From positions 186,001 through 250,000 of the forward strand of contig CAVOHB010000004.1 in the NCBI GenBank assembly GCA_963695705.1: 64,000 bases of DNA, read 5' to 3'. This document shows positions 30,552 through 38,973 of this stretch, in pieces. Each line of letters opens with the position of its first letter. The stretch's first letter is position 1. The DNA is from JBKPNJ01 sp963695705 (GTDB taxonomy: Bacteria; Actinomycetota; Actinomycetes; Propionibacteriales; Nocardioidaceae). The notes under the pieces were generated by a model. It was not told the origin of the DNA and did no database searches. It saw only the letters and a list, made by a program, of their open reading frames with translations. Both the position numbers and the translations under genes were made by a program.

Positions 30552-30624
30552 GTTGAGTGAGTCGAGCGCAAGTATGACTCTCACAAGCGGATGACACAAA
30601 CTGGTTGAGTCGATTCCGCTCAAG
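30552..30624 (-). promoter_or_regulatory. dnaK promoter with two HspR (HAIR) boxes
   Basis: On the minus strand a -35 TTGTGT (30594-30599) and a -10 CATACT (30571-30576) are 17 bases apart. Two HAIR-like repeats bracket them: 30604-30624, reading CTTGAGC-N7-ACTCAAC on the coding strand just upstream of the -35, and 30552-30572, overlapping the -10 and the start point. This is the arrangement expected for cooperative repression by HspR, encoded at the end of this operon. Confidence 0.8.
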
Positions 30625-30701
30625 TACCTACGTCTGTCTCAACAGCGTGGGCGGACGCCTTTGTTCCGCGTTCGCCGCGTCGCTTCGGTCCCGTCGGCCG
30701 A

Positions 30702-30743
30702 CGTCATGCATCCGGAGGGTCCTGACCCTCCAGATGCATGACG
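30702..30743. repeat. 42-bp palindromic element, copy 1
   Basis: Arms CGTCATGCATCCGGAGGGTC (30702-30721) and GACCCTCCAGATGCATGACG (30724-30743) match at 19 of 20 positions around a 2-base centre. It lies between the divergent dnaK operon and the gene starting at 30776. A second copy (37 of 42 bases identical) lies at 32257-32298. Confidence 0.9.
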
Positions 30744-30775
30744 CAAAAGCCGAAGCCCGGAGCTACGATCCGGGC

Positions 30776-31345
30776 ATGGCCGACCTGGACGACATGGTGA
30801 GCTCGGTCGCGTCGTCGCTGCAGGCACGCACCGGCCGCACGCTGGACGAGTGGGTTCGCACGGTGGCGGACGGCGGCATCGACCCGCTCGACCAGCTCGC
30901 CGTCCGTCGCTGGCTGCGCGACGAGCACGGCGTGCCGCAGAACAGCCAGTGGGCGATCGCCGACGCCACCGCCAGGGCCGCCGGCTGGTCCCGACCGTCG
31001 GTCGACGAGTACATCGACACCCAGTACTCGGGCGCGAAGGCGGCGCTGCGCCCGATCTTCGATCACATTCACGCGATCGCCACCGCCCTCGGGGACGACG
31101 TGAGCGTGCAGGGCCGTTCGACGTACACCCCGTATGTCCGCGGGCGACAGTTCGCCGCTGTCGCCCCGGCAACCCGGAGACGGGTCGACCTCGGGCTGCG
31201 CTACGTCGACCCCCCGGCGTCGGGTCGACTCGTTCCGACCCGGGCGCCAGGCCAGAGCACGCACAAGATCATCCTCGAAAGGACCGCCGAGGTCGACGCG
31301 GAGGTGGCATCGCTGCTCCGGCTGGCGTACGAGCAGAACGGCTGA
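30776..31345 (+). CDS. DUF4287/DUF5655 domain protein
   Basis: Unknown function. The 189-residue cytosolic protein has an N-terminal DUF4287-like region (GRTLDEWVRTVADGGIDPLD, then WLRDEHGVPQNSQWAIADAT) and a C-terminal DUF5655-like region (YTPYVRGRQFAAVAPATRRR, VDLGLRYVDPP). The ATG at 30776 is chosen because the upstream open stretch passes through the 42-bp palindrome and shows no coding character. Proteins with these two domains are widespread in actinobacteria and were named only by family number. It is convergent with the PAP2 gene, two bases away. Confidence 0.8.
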   Translation: MADLDDMVSSVASSLQARTGRTLDEWVRTVADGGIDPLDQLAVRRWLRDEHGVPQNSQWAIADATARAAGWSRPSVDEYIDTQYSGAKAALRPIFDHIHAIATALGDDVSVQGRSTYTPYVRGRQFAAVAPATRRRVDLGLRYVDPPASGRLVPTRAPGQSTHKIILERTAEVDAEVASLLRLAYEQNG

Positions 31346-31347
31346 GG

Positions 31348-32214
31348 TCAGCCGAGCCGGGCGTCGACGAGTCGCACGAACCAGCCGATGGCCACGGCCG
31401 TCGCGGCGGCGACGCCTCCCAGCGTGGCGACGTAGACAACGAGATCGCGCAGCGAGCCGTCCGGGCGTATCCCGACGGCCAGCATCGCTAGGGTGGCCGC
31501 CGCGGTGCCGGTGAACGCCAGCACGACATGGCTGATGTGGGTCCGCGGGCGCGCCGGGTGGGCCCATCCGATCACCATCAGCATGAACGCGCCCCAGCCC
31601 AGGCAGATCGCGATCGCTGCGATGACGTCGCTGGGACGGTGCCAGGCCGCGACGATCGTTCCCACCCCGGTCAGGGTGATCGCCGCCGTGCCGGCGAAGG
31701 CGGCCGGACCGCGACCGATGGCCGGCGCCACCAGCAGCAACGCAAGCACCAACGACGTGACCACGGTGGTGTGCCCACTGGGCAGGCTGTTGGAGGTCCA
31801 GTGCCCGTAGTCCGGCCGTGAGAACACGGAGTTCTTGAGCACCTGAGTGGTCAGGTTCGCGCCGGCCACGAGCACGACGGCCGAGGCCGCGACCACCCGC
31901 TGACCGCGCACCAACGCGATGACGACGCAGACGAACAGGCACAGCGCGACCATCCCGATCGACACGTCACCGAGAACCTGCGCGATCACGTGGCGCGTAC
32001 CGGACGGCGCGCCGACCCGCAGCCGGGCGGCCTCGTCGACCCGTTGCCCGTCCGGAGTACGGACGAACAGCCAGTACATCGCGGCGAGAACCGCGGCGGA
32101 GGTCGCGAGCGCGAGCGTCGGCGCCCATGCCGAGGCGCCGCGTCGGACAGGCGCCTCGTCGGACCTCGGTGCGGCTGCATACCTGGCGTCGGGCACGGAC
32201 CCTCGTGTCGGCAC
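31348..32214 (-). CDS. PAP2-superfamily phosphatase, integral membrane
   Basis: Probable lipid-phosphate phosphatase of the cytoplasmic membrane. The 288-residue protein has six or more hydrophobic segments and the PAP2 motifs KNSVFSRPDY (motif 1), SLPSGHTTVVTSL (motif 2) and a motif-3 region AAWHRPSDVIAA that keeps the His and Asp of the SRxxxxxHxxxD consensus but has Thr/Ala in place of the leading Ser-Arg. C-terminal helices extend beyond the usual core. GTG 32214 is the start. A copy of the 42-bp palindrome lies 43 bp upstream. Confidence 0.82.
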   Translation of the reverse strand: MPTRGSVPDARYAAAPRSDEAPVRRGASAWAPTLALATSAAVLAAMYWLFVRTPDGQRVDEAARLRVGAPSGTRHVIAQVLGDVSIGMVALCLFVCVVIALVRGQRVVAASAVVLVAGANLTTQVLKNSVFSRPDYGHWTSNSLPSGHTTVVTSLVLALLLVAPAIGRGPAAFAGTAAITLTGVGTIVAAWHRPSDVIAAIAICLGWGAFMLMVIGWAHPARPRTHISHVVLAFTGTAAATLAMLAVGIRPDGSLRDLVVYVATLGGVAAATAVAIGWFVRLVDARLG

Positions 32215-32256
32215 GCCTTCATTGTGCCTGGCGTCTCCAACCGCTTCGCGTCATTA

Positions 32257-32298
32257 CGTCATGCATTTCGAGGGTCCCGACCGTCCAGATGCATGACG
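32257..32298. repeat. 42-bp palindromic element, copy 2
   Basis: Same element as at 30702-30743, differing at five positions (11-13, 22 and 26). Arms 32257-32276 and 32279-32298 pair except around positions 11-13 and 26. It sits between the 3' end of hutI and the 5' end of the PAP2 gene. Confidence 0.88.
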
Positions 32299-32339
32299 CA
32301 ACGCGGGCGGGCGGCCGTCGACGGGTGGCGTCGCGCTGG

Positions 32340-33509
32340 TCAGGCCACCGGCCGCCCACCCTGCCAGACGCCGCGCACCAGCGGCACCCCCGGACGGTAG
32401 GCGAGGTGCAGGTAGGACGGTGCGTCCAGCGCGACCAGGTCGGCCCGGGACCCGACGCCGAGCCGCCCCACGTCGGTGCGACGGAGCGCGGCGGCGCCGC
32501 CCGCGGTCGCCGACCAGAGCGCCTCGGCCGGACTCAGGTGCATCTCGCGGACCGCGAGCGCGATACACAAGGCCATCGACGAGGTGTAACACGATCCCGG
32601 GTTGCAGTCGCTGGCCAGCGCCACCGTCACGCCCGCGTCGACCATCCGGCGGGCGTCCGGGTACGGGGACCTGGTCGAGAACTCCACTCCGGGCAGCAGG
32701 GTGGCAACGACTCCGGCGGCGCGCAGCGACGCGATGTCCTCGTCGGTGGCATAGGTGCAGTGGTCAGCCGCGGCCGCGCCGACCTCGCAGGCCACGGTGA
32801 TCCCGGGTCCGTGCCCGAGCTGGTTGGCATGGATCCGGGGTGCCAGCCCAGCGTCGGCACCGGCACGCAGAACCGTGCGCGCCTGGTCGGCGTCGAACGC
32901 CCCCCGCTCGCAGAACACGTCGATCCAGGCCGCGTTCGGGGCGCAGCGTTCCAGCATCGGGCCGGTGACCAGGGCGACGTACGCGTCCGGGTCGTCGGCG
33001 TACTCCGGTGCGACGACGTGCGCACCCAGGAACGTCGTCTCCCCGGTGAACTGCCGGGCAACGGCGAGCGAGCGGGCCTCGTCGAGCACGCTGAGCCCGT
33101 ACCCGCTCTTGATCTCGACCGTGGTCGTGCCCTGCCGGCGCATCTCGGCCACCAGCCGGGCAACCTGGCCGAGGAGCTGCTCGTCCGTCGCCGCGCGGGT
33201 CGCCGCGACGGTCGTGCTGATGCCTCCAGCGGAGTAAGCGTGGCCCTGCATCCGCGCGGAGAACTCCTCCGCCCGGTCGCCGTCGAACACCAGGTGGGAG
33301 TGCGAGTCGACGAACCCCGGGATGACCGCGCCGCCGGCGGTCCAGGCCTCGTCGGCTGCCGGCGCCCGCGAACGAGGTCCTGCCCAGGCGATCCGGCCCC
33401 CGTCGACGACCAGCGCCGCGTCGGCAACCAGTCCGAGCGGCGACTCGTCCCCGAGCGTCGGGTCGTTCGTCACGAGCTCGGTGATGCCGGTGATGGCGAC
33501 GCTGGTCAT
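32340..33509 (-). CDS. hutI: Imidazolonepropionase
   Basis: Hydrolyses 4-imidazolone-5-propionate to N-formimino-L-glutamate, step 3 of histidine degradation. The 389-residue amidohydrolase has FVDSHSHLVFDGDRAEEF (metal His pair near residue 70), TVEIKSGYGLS, RIHANQLGHGPG, DHCTYATDED, and ALASDCNPGSCYTSSM with the metal Asp near residue 310. It overlaps hutF by four bases and is the last gene of the M20-hutF-hutI unit on the minus strand. hutU and hutH are 12 kb away. Confidence 0.95.
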   Translation of the reverse strand: MTSVAITGITELVTNDPTLGDESPLGLVADAALVVDGGRIAWAGPRSRAPAADEAWTAGGAVIPGFVDSHSHLVFDGDRAEEFSARMQGHAYSAGGISTTVAATRAATDEQLLGQVARLVAEMRRQGTTTVEIKSGYGLSVLDEARSLAVARQFTGETTFLGAHVVAPEYADDPDAYVALVTGPMLERCAPNAAWIDVFCERGAFDADQARTVLRAGADAGLAPRIHANQLGHGPGITVACEVGAAAADHCTYATDEDIASLRAAGVVATLLPGVEFSTRSPYPDARRMVDAGVTVALASDCNPGSCYTSSMALCIALAVREMHLSPAEALWSATAGGAAALRRTDVGRLGVGSRADLVALDAPSYLHLAYRPGVPLVRGVWQGGRPVA

Positions 33510-34783
33510 GCCACGACCACCCTTCCGCCGGCGACCACGTGGGTCACGTCTGCTCCCGTCGCCGCGAAGACGAGCGTCTCGGCGGCGCCTCCGGTGCCAC
33601 GGGTACGCCAGGAGTCGGTGCGCACCGTGACCAGATCGGCCCAGGCGCCGGGGGTGATCATGCCGGCGTTGCCGAACCCCAGCGACGCGTGCCCGTCGCA
33701 GCTGGCTGCGCGCAACAGCTCGTCGGCGGTCCAGTGTCCCCGTCGCTGGGACACAAGCCGCTCGTTCATCTCCACCGCCCGCATCTCCTCGTACATGTCG
33801 ATGACGGCGTGACTGTCCGACCCGAGCGTCAGCGCCGATCCGGCATCCGCAAGTCCCCGCGAAGGGCCCACCCCGTCGGCGAGATCACGCTCGGTCGTCG
33901 GGCAGAAGCAGGCATGGGTCCGGCTGCCGCCGAGCAGCTCGATGTCACCGGCGGTGAGATGCGTGGCGTGGACGGCCGTCGTGCGCGGGCCGAGAGCGCC
34001 GGCATCGTGCAGCACCCGGGTCGGGCTGTGGCCGTACGCGGCAGTGCACTCGTCGTTCTCGGCGACCTGCTCCGACAGGTGCACGTGCAGCGGGGACGAG
34101 TGCGCGCGTGCCCAGGCCGCGACTGTGCCGATCTCTTCGCGTGGCACGGCGCGCACCGAGTGGATGGCCGCGCCGATGACCACGTCGGCGTTGGCTTGGT
34201 ACCGAACGCGCAGAGCCTCGGCCCGCTGTACCCAGCGGTCGGCGCTGCCGTCGCTGAACCGCTCCTGGACTCCAGTGACAGGCTTCCCGATCCCACCGGC
34301 GAGGTAGCAGGTGTCGAGCATCGTGATGCGGAGCCCGACATCGACGGCTGCCGCGATGAGCGCCTCCCCCATCGCGTTCGGGTCGGCGTAGGGAGCGCCA
34401 CCAGACCCGTGGTGCAGATAGTGGAACTCACCGACGGCGGTGATTCCGCCGGACAGCATCTCCGCATACACCGAGCGAGCCAGTTCGTGATAGCCGTCGG
34501 GATCCAGACCGGCGGCCGCGGTGTACATCTGCTCCCGCCACGTCCAGAACGAGCCCTGGCCCGTCTGCGCGTGACCGCGCAGCATCCGGTGGAAGGCATG
34601 GCTGTGGCAGTTCGCCAGGCCCGGGATGGTGATACCCGTCAGCCGCCGGGCCCGCTGCGGGGGGTCGGGGACATCGACCGTGACCCGGTCGACGTACCGG
34701 TCGGCGATCTCGACCAGGACCGCCTCGGCCAGCCGGCCGGGACCCAGCCAGGCACGCTCGCACCAGTAGACGTCCGTCGTCAT
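33506..34783 (-). CDS. hutF: Formimidoylglutamate deiminase
   Basis: Converts N-formimino-L-glutamate to N-formyl-L-glutamate plus ammonia, the HutF route. The 425-residue amidohydrolase has LANCHSHAFHRMLRGHAQ (metal site), SFWTWREQMY, VHLSEQVAENDECTAAYGHS, FCPTTERDLADGV and LTLGSDSHAVIDMYEEMR, which separate HutF from related guanine and chlorohydrolases. It overlaps the M20 gene upstream and hutI downstream by four bases each. The HutF route requires a separate N-formylglutamate hydrolase. Confidence 0.94.
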   Translation of the reverse strand: MTTDVYWCERAWLGPGRLAEAVLVEIADRYVDRVTVDVPDPPQRARRLTGITIPGLANCHSHAFHRMLRGHAQTGQGSFWTWREQMYTAAAGLDPDGYHELARSVYAEMLSGGITAVGEFHYLHHGSGGAPYADPNAMGEALIAAAVDVGLRITMLDTCYLAGGIGKPVTGVQERFSDGSADRWVQRAEALRVRYQANADVVIGAAIHSVRAVPREEIGTVAAWARAHSSPLHVHLSEQVAENDECTAAYGHSPTRVLHDAGALGPRTTAVHATHLTAGDIELLGGSRTHACFCPTTERDLADGVGPSRGLADAGSALTLGSDSHAVIDMYEEMRAVEMNERLVSQRRGHWTADELLRAASCDGHASLGFGNAGMITPGAWADLVTVRTDSWRTRGTGGAAETLVFAATGADVTHVVAGGRVVVA

Positions 34784-36006
34784 CGCCGGTCCGCCCGACC
34801 CTCGACGGCGAGGTCGGCCAGCACCGTCGCGAGCGCGTCGACGCCGGCCAGGCAGTCGCCCTCCTCCGCGTGCTCGTCGGGCGCGTGAGACACACCGCTC
34901 GGGTTGCGGACGAACAGCATCGCCGCCGGGATGCCGGCGCCCGACAGCACACCCGCGTCATGGCCGGCCCCCGTCGGCAGCTCCGGCACGCCGCCGAGCA
35001 GCCCGGCCAGCCGCTCGCGCAGCGTCGGGTCGAACCGGACCGGTGGCGCCACGGACTCGGCCACGAGGCGCACACCGGTGCCGTCCCGGGCCGCCCGGGC
35101 CGCTGCCTGGCGTTCGACCTCGCTGAGCAGAGCGGTGAGCGTGTCCTCGTCGGCGGCTCGCGCATCGAGCCAGGCGAGCACCCGCGAGGGGATCGCGTTC
35201 GTGCCGTTCGGTTCCACCTCGAGGCGGCCGAACGTGGCCCGCGCCCCCGCCAGCCGCGCCTGCTTGTTGGCGGCCAGCGCGGTCATGGCGTACGTCAGCA
35301 TCGGATCGTGGCGGTCGGACATGAGGGTTGTGCCCGCATGGTTGGCCGCACCGGTGAACTCCAGCCGGTACCGCCCGTGCGGCCAGATCGCGCTGGCGAC
35401 ACCCACGGCTGCATCCTGGTCGACGAGACCCCGGCCCTGCTCGACGTGCAGCTCGACGAAGCTGCCGATCGCAGCGAGCAGCTGATCGTCGCGGCCCAGC
35501 TCGCCGGGATCACGGCCCGCCCGGCGCAGCACCTCGTCCATCGTGCGTCCGTCCCGGTCACGCAGCGACCGGGCCGTTGCCGGGTCCAGTGTGCCCGTCA
35601 GCAGCCGCGACCCGGCGCAGGCGACCCCGAACCGCGCTCCCTCCTCGTCGACGAAGTTGACCACGGCCACCGGACGCACCGGACGCACCCCGCGCTGACG
35701 GAGCCGGTCGACGGCGGCGAACGCGGAGACGACGCCGAGCGGGCCGTCGAACGCCCCGCCCTCCGGCACCGAGTCCAGGTGCGAGCCCACCGCGAGAGCA
35801 TTGCCGGCCGCCGGGTCGCCCCACCAGGCCCACTGGTTGCCGTTCCGGTCGACGTGCAGGTCCAGCATCCGGTGCTCCGCCTGGTCGGCGAACCATTCGC
35901 GCAGAGCGTGGTCCGCGTCGTTCCATACGAACCGCCGGTAGCCGCCGCTGCCGGGGTTGCGCCCGATCCCTTCGATGGACTGCCACATCGACACGAAGTC
36001 CCGCAT
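34780..36006 (-). CDS. M20-family amidohydrolase (allantoate amidohydrolase-like), predicted N-formylglutamate hydrolysis
   Basis: A 408-residue dizinc M20 hydrolase of the AllC/N-carbamoyl-amino-acid hydrolase group: GSHLDSVPEGGAFDGPLGV near residue 75 (metal His, Asp), NFVDEEGARFGVACAGSRLL with the catalytic and metal Glu, FVELHVEQGRGL, the lid domain with GAANHAGTTLMSDRHDP, and AGHDAGVLSGAGIP. Family annotation is usually allantoate amidohydrolase. But it heads an operon of overlapping genes with hutF and hutI, exactly where HutG would be needed to turn N-formylglutamate into glutamate and formate, and no HutG is present. I infer that this is its job. The biochemical proof is not in the sequence. 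Confidence 0.85.
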   Translation of the reverse strand: MRDFVSMWQSIEGIGRNPGSGGYRRFVWNDADHALREWFADQAEHRMLDLHVDRNGNQWAWWGDPAAGNALAVGSHLDSVPEGGAFDGPLGVVSAFAAVDRLRQRGVRPVRPVAVVNFVDEEGARFGVACAGSRLLTGTLDPATARSLRDRDGRTMDEVLRRAGRDPGELGRDDQLLAAIGSFVELHVEQGRGLVDQDAAVGVASAIWPHGRYRLEFTGAANHAGTTLMSDRHDPMLTYAMTALAANKQARLAGARATFGRLEVEPNGTNAIPSRVLAWLDARAADEDTLTALLSEVERQAAARAARDGTGVRLVAESVAPPVRFDPTLRERLAGLLGGVPELPTGAGHDAGVLSGAGIPAAMLFVRNPSGVSHAPDEHAEEGDCLAGVDALATVLADLAVEGRADRR

Positions 36007-36037
36007 GTGGTCTCACCCCTCGGGTTAGCCTGGCGCC

Positions 36038-36718
36038 ATGCTCATTGTCGAGGATCTCCTGCTGCTGCTCACCGACGACACCTCGGGCAGGGCAGTGGTC
36101 GGATCCACCGAGCTGGACCTGTCACTGGCGGGAGCGGTGCTCATCGAGCTCGCGATGGCGGGCAAGGTCGACGTCACAGGACCCGCAGATCCCGGCCGCA
36201 ACGGGCGCCTTGTCGTCCGTGACCCGGCACCTACCGGAGACCCGCTGCTCGACGACGCCCTGGCACGCCTGTCGGCGAACCCGGGCCGTAAGCCGGCCAA
36301 GGGGCTCGACCTGCTCAAGAAGAACCTCCGCGCCTTGACCTACCGGCGGCTGGTCGAACGCGGCATCGTCCGCAGCGAGAACGGCAAGGTGCTCGGTATC
36401 TTCCCCACACACCGGTGGCCGGCACAGGACCTCGCCCACGAGCTGGGGGTCAGGGCGGCCCTGCACGACGCGCTTGTCATCGGGACGACGCCGCAGGCGC
36501 CGACGGCGGCTTTGATCTCGTTGCTGCAGGCGATCAAGGCGATCAACAAGGTCCTCGACATCCCGAGGGCCGAGCGATCGGCGGTCAAGGACCGGGCCAG
36601 GCAGATCTCCCAGGACGCGTGGGCGGCCAACGCCGTCCGCAAGGCGGTCAACGCGGTCAACTCCGCGGTGGTCGCGGCGGTCGTCGCCGGATCGGTCGCG
36701 GCAACGTCGGCGAGCTGA
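36038..36718 (+). CDS. GPP34 (Golgi phosphoprotein 3-like) family protein
   Basis: A 226-residue protein of the GPP34 family, whose eukaryotic members bind phosphoinositides on Golgi membranes; bacterial roles are largely unknown. Visible features are an N-terminal LIVEDLLLLLTDDTSGR segment, AGAVLIELAMAGKVDV, LKKNLRALTYRRLVERGIV, and an Ala/Val-rich C-terminal helix that could associate with the membrane. It starts 31 bp from the divergent hut operon and is followed 8 bp later by the nitroreductase, suggesting a two-gene unit. Confidence 0.85.
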   Translation: MLIVEDLLLLLTDDTSGRAVVGSTELDLSLAGAVLIELAMAGKVDVTGPADPGRNGRLVVRDPAPTGDPLLDDALARLSANPGRKPAKGLDLLKKNLRALTYRRLVERGIVRSENGKVLGIFPTHRWPAQDLAHELGVRAALHDALVIGTTPQAPTAALISLLQAIKAINKVLDIPRAERSAVKDRARQISQDAWAANAVRKAVNAVNSAVVAAVVAGSVAATSAS

Positions 36719-36726
36719 GAGCGGAG

Positions 36727-37323
36727 ATGGAGTTCGGCGAGGTTGTGAGGCGGCGGCGGATGGTTCGTGCCTACACCGACGAGCCTGTCGACGCGTCGAT
36801 GATCGAGCGGATGCTCACCCACGCCCGGCACGCACCGAGCGCGGGCTTCTCCCAGGGATGGGCCTTCCTGCTGCTCGACCGGCCGCAGATGCTCGAGCGT
36901 TTCTGGGCGGCGACCACCCCGGAGGAGGAGATGCTCGGGCCCTGGATGCAGGGCATGCGTGGCGCACCGGTCATCATCGTGCCGCTCTCCTGCAAACAGG
37001 CCTATCTGGACCGGTACGCAGAGCCCGACAAGGGCTGGACAGACAGGGACGAGAGTCGTTGGCCGGCGCCGTACTGGGACATCGACACCGGGATGGCGTC
37101 ACTGCTGATCCTGCTCAACGCGGTCGACCAGGGGCTCGGCGCGTGCTTCTTCGGGATCCCGCCGGACCGCATCGAGAGGTTCCGCTCCGAGTTCGGCGTG
37201 CCCGCCGACCACCACCCGATCGGGGCGATCAGCATCGGCCATCCGGCACCCGACCGGCGGTCGCCGTCGTTACAACGCGGTCGCCGAGGCGCAGCCGATG
37301 TCGTGCACCGGGGGCAATGGTGA
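36727..37323 (+). CDS. Nitroreductase family protein (FMN-dependent)
   Basis: A 198-residue flavoprotein fold. The N-terminal FGEVVRRRRMVRAYTDEPVD is the FMN-binding Arg stretch, HARHAPSAGFSQGWAF contacts the isoalloxazine ring, and LGACFFGIPPDRIERFR and AISIGHPAPDRRSPSLQRG close the cofactor site. Start ATG 36727 lies 8 bp after GPP34. An extended frame upstream is antisense-like over GPP34. The acceptor could be a nitro compound, quinone or coenzyme; it is not predictable. Confidence 0.87.
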   Translation: MEFGEVVRRRRMVRAYTDEPVDASMIERMLTHARHAPSAGFSQGWAFLLLDRPQMLERFWAATTPEEEMLGPWMQGMRGAPVIIVPLSCKQAYLDRYAEPDKGWTDRDESRWPAPYWDIDTGMASLLILLNAVDQGLGACFFGIPPDRIERFRSEFGVPADHHPIGAISIGHPAPDRRSPSLQRGRRGAADVVHRGQW

Positions 37324-37342
37324 CCGACTGGTGATCCGAAGA

Positions 37343-38404
37343 TCAGGTGCCGGTGCGCCGACTGCGGGCCGCCCGCTCGCTTGCCGACTGGGCGTCACTC
37401 AGCAGACGCAGCACCGCCGCCTCGACCGCCCCGTGGGTGGCCGGGGAGCCGTCGTCGACGTTCTCGCCGAGCTTGGCCAGTGCCGGCTCGATCGTTGATC
37501 CGTCCTCGAACAGATCGATGATGCGCGAGTCGACGTAGGACGCGCGGGCCACCGTCGGGGTGTTGCCGAGGTAGTCGGCCACCTCCCGCATCGCCCGGGC
37601 GATCGCCCGCTTCCGTGCTGTCGGGGTCTGGGCAGCGTGCGTGGAGACCGCGAGAGCGACGGCGGCGAGCACGGTCGCGTGCCACGTGCGGAAGTCCTTC
37701 GCCGACACCTCGCCGCCGATGACCTCCTTCAGATAGCCGTTGATGTCGTCGGAGCTCACGTCGCGCCAGCCAGCGGGCCCCTTCCAGGCAAGCAGTTCCT
37801 CACCACCGCCGCGGCGTCGCCGCATCGTCTCGATCGCCGCCCTGACGTCATCGTCGGCGATCACGACGTGCTGCTCCTTGCCGGACTTGGCATCGAACTC
37901 GAACTCCAGCCGGCCTTCTCGCACGCGGACGTGCTCCCTGCGCAGGGTGGCGAGTCCGTAGCTACCATTCGCCTCCGCGTACGTCTCCCCGCCGACCCGG
38001 AAGAAGCCGAGGTCGAGCAGCCGGAACGCGGTTGCCAGCGCCTTGTCGCGGGGCGCTCCCGGCAGGCGCAGGTCGTGGGAGACGCGCTGGCGTGCGCGGG
38101 GAAGCTCTCGGGCGACGATGAGCACGCGGTCGTGCTTGGCCTGGTCGCGTTCGATGCGCCACTGCGGGTGGTAGATGTACTGGCGTCGCCCGGCGGCGTC
38201 CGTGCCGACCGCCTGGATGTGCCCGTTCATGTGCGGGCAGATCCATACCTCCTGCCAGGCAGGAGGTATCACCAGTCTGCGGCAGCGTTCGGTGCTCTCA
38301 TCGGCCAGCCGGAGCCCGGACTCGTCCACGTAGACGAAGCCGCGACCGGCGCGACGGCGCTTCCATCCCGGCTGGTTCGGCGACACGGTGCGCAGTCGCG
38401 GCAT
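37343..38404 (-). CDS. DNA topoisomerase IB (poxvirus-type)
   Basis: Relaxes supercoils by transient 3'-phosphotyrosine linkage. The 353-residue protein has the N-terminal domain (GFVYVDESGLRLADE, LVIPPAWQEVWICPHMNGHI) and the catalytic domain with RVGGETYAEANGSYGLATL, KDFRTWHATVLAAVALA (catalytic Arg and His/Lys) and ARASYVDSRIIDLFEDG, in which the Tyr is the nucleophile. ATG 38404 is chosen because homology starts with MPRLRTVSPNQPGWKR; the frame runs on to 38509. Poxvirus-type topoisomerase IB occurs patchily in actinobacteria, often beside DNA repair genes; none is next to it here. Confidence 0.93.
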   Translation of the reverse strand: MPRLRTVSPNQPGWKRRRAGRGFVYVDESGLRLADESTERCRRLVIPPAWQEVWICPHMNGHIQAVGTDAAGRRQYIYHPQWRIERDQAKHDRVLIVARELPRARQRVSHDLRLPGAPRDKALATAFRLLDLGFFRVGGETYAEANGSYGLATLRREHVRVREGRLEFEFDAKSGKEQHVVIADDDVRAAIETMRRRRGGGEELLAWKGPAGWRDVSSDDINGYLKEVIGGEVSAKDFRTWHATVLAAVALAVSTHAAQTPTARKRAIARAMREVADYLGNTPTVARASYVDSRIIDLFEDGSTIEPALAKLGENVDDGSPATHGAVEAAVLRLLSDAQSASERAARSRRTGT

Positions 38405-38538
38405 GGGGCCATCTTCACCCCTGACACTTCTACCCGCAGCCGATCGACGAGGCCTGCTCCCCGACCCAGCCGTGGATCGACTCCGCGGCAGATCGAGAGT
38501 GCTGGGCATGGCTCAGCGACCAGCATCCACCACGAGGA

Positions 38539-38973
38539 TCACCGCGTTTCCTCCGGCAGCCGGGCATCGACGCGGGGAAGCTGTTGCAGCTTCTCCAACA
38601 GACCCCTACGCCGTGCGTTCCACATCCCGTACTTGGCGAACAGCCCGTTGCTGATCAGCAGCAGATCCTTGGCGGGTGGAGCTCGAAACCCCTTGCTGGT
38701 GTGTGGGGCATGGACGGCGGCGCCGTCGGCAGCGACCTCGAGCCAGCCGGTGAACATCCGGGTGCTCAGCCCGACGAGGTGCGGGTGGTGGCTGTGGGCG
38801 AGGAAGCCGGCGCGCCGCGCCCCCTGGGGGCAACAGATCCGGTGAGCTGACGAGTCGCAGTCCCGCGGGGTCGTGACCACCGACTGCCACCGGCACGACG
38901 ATCGGCAGGCCGTCGGCTCCGCGGTACGCCAATACGCGATGCGGCAGAACCACTCAACAACCGGCTCGTCCAC
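38539..38973 (-). pseudogene. PNPOx-like flavin-split-barrel protein, frameshifted twice
   Basis: A coherent protein of about 145 residues is split over two frames. From GTG 38973 (preceded by GAGGGG) the first frame gives VDEPVVEWFCRIA; then a second frame gives RVLAYRGADGLPIVVPVAVG and DPAGLRLVSSPDLLPPGG; then the first frame resumes with RRAGFLAHSHHPHLVGLSTR, MFTGWLEVAADG and LLLISNGLFAKYGMWNARRR. The pattern resembles pyridoxamine-phosphate-oxidase-like flavoproteins, but I am not certain of the family. The shifts are near 38935 and in a run of C/G near 38825. Inactivation or sequencing error are both possible. Confidence 0.6.

Noticed and set aside
28456..30594. A 712-codon open frame opposite dnaK
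   Set aside because: Antisense shadow of a strongly biased gene; composition is low-complexity Leu/Val/Gly/Arg/Asp and it lacks an RBS.
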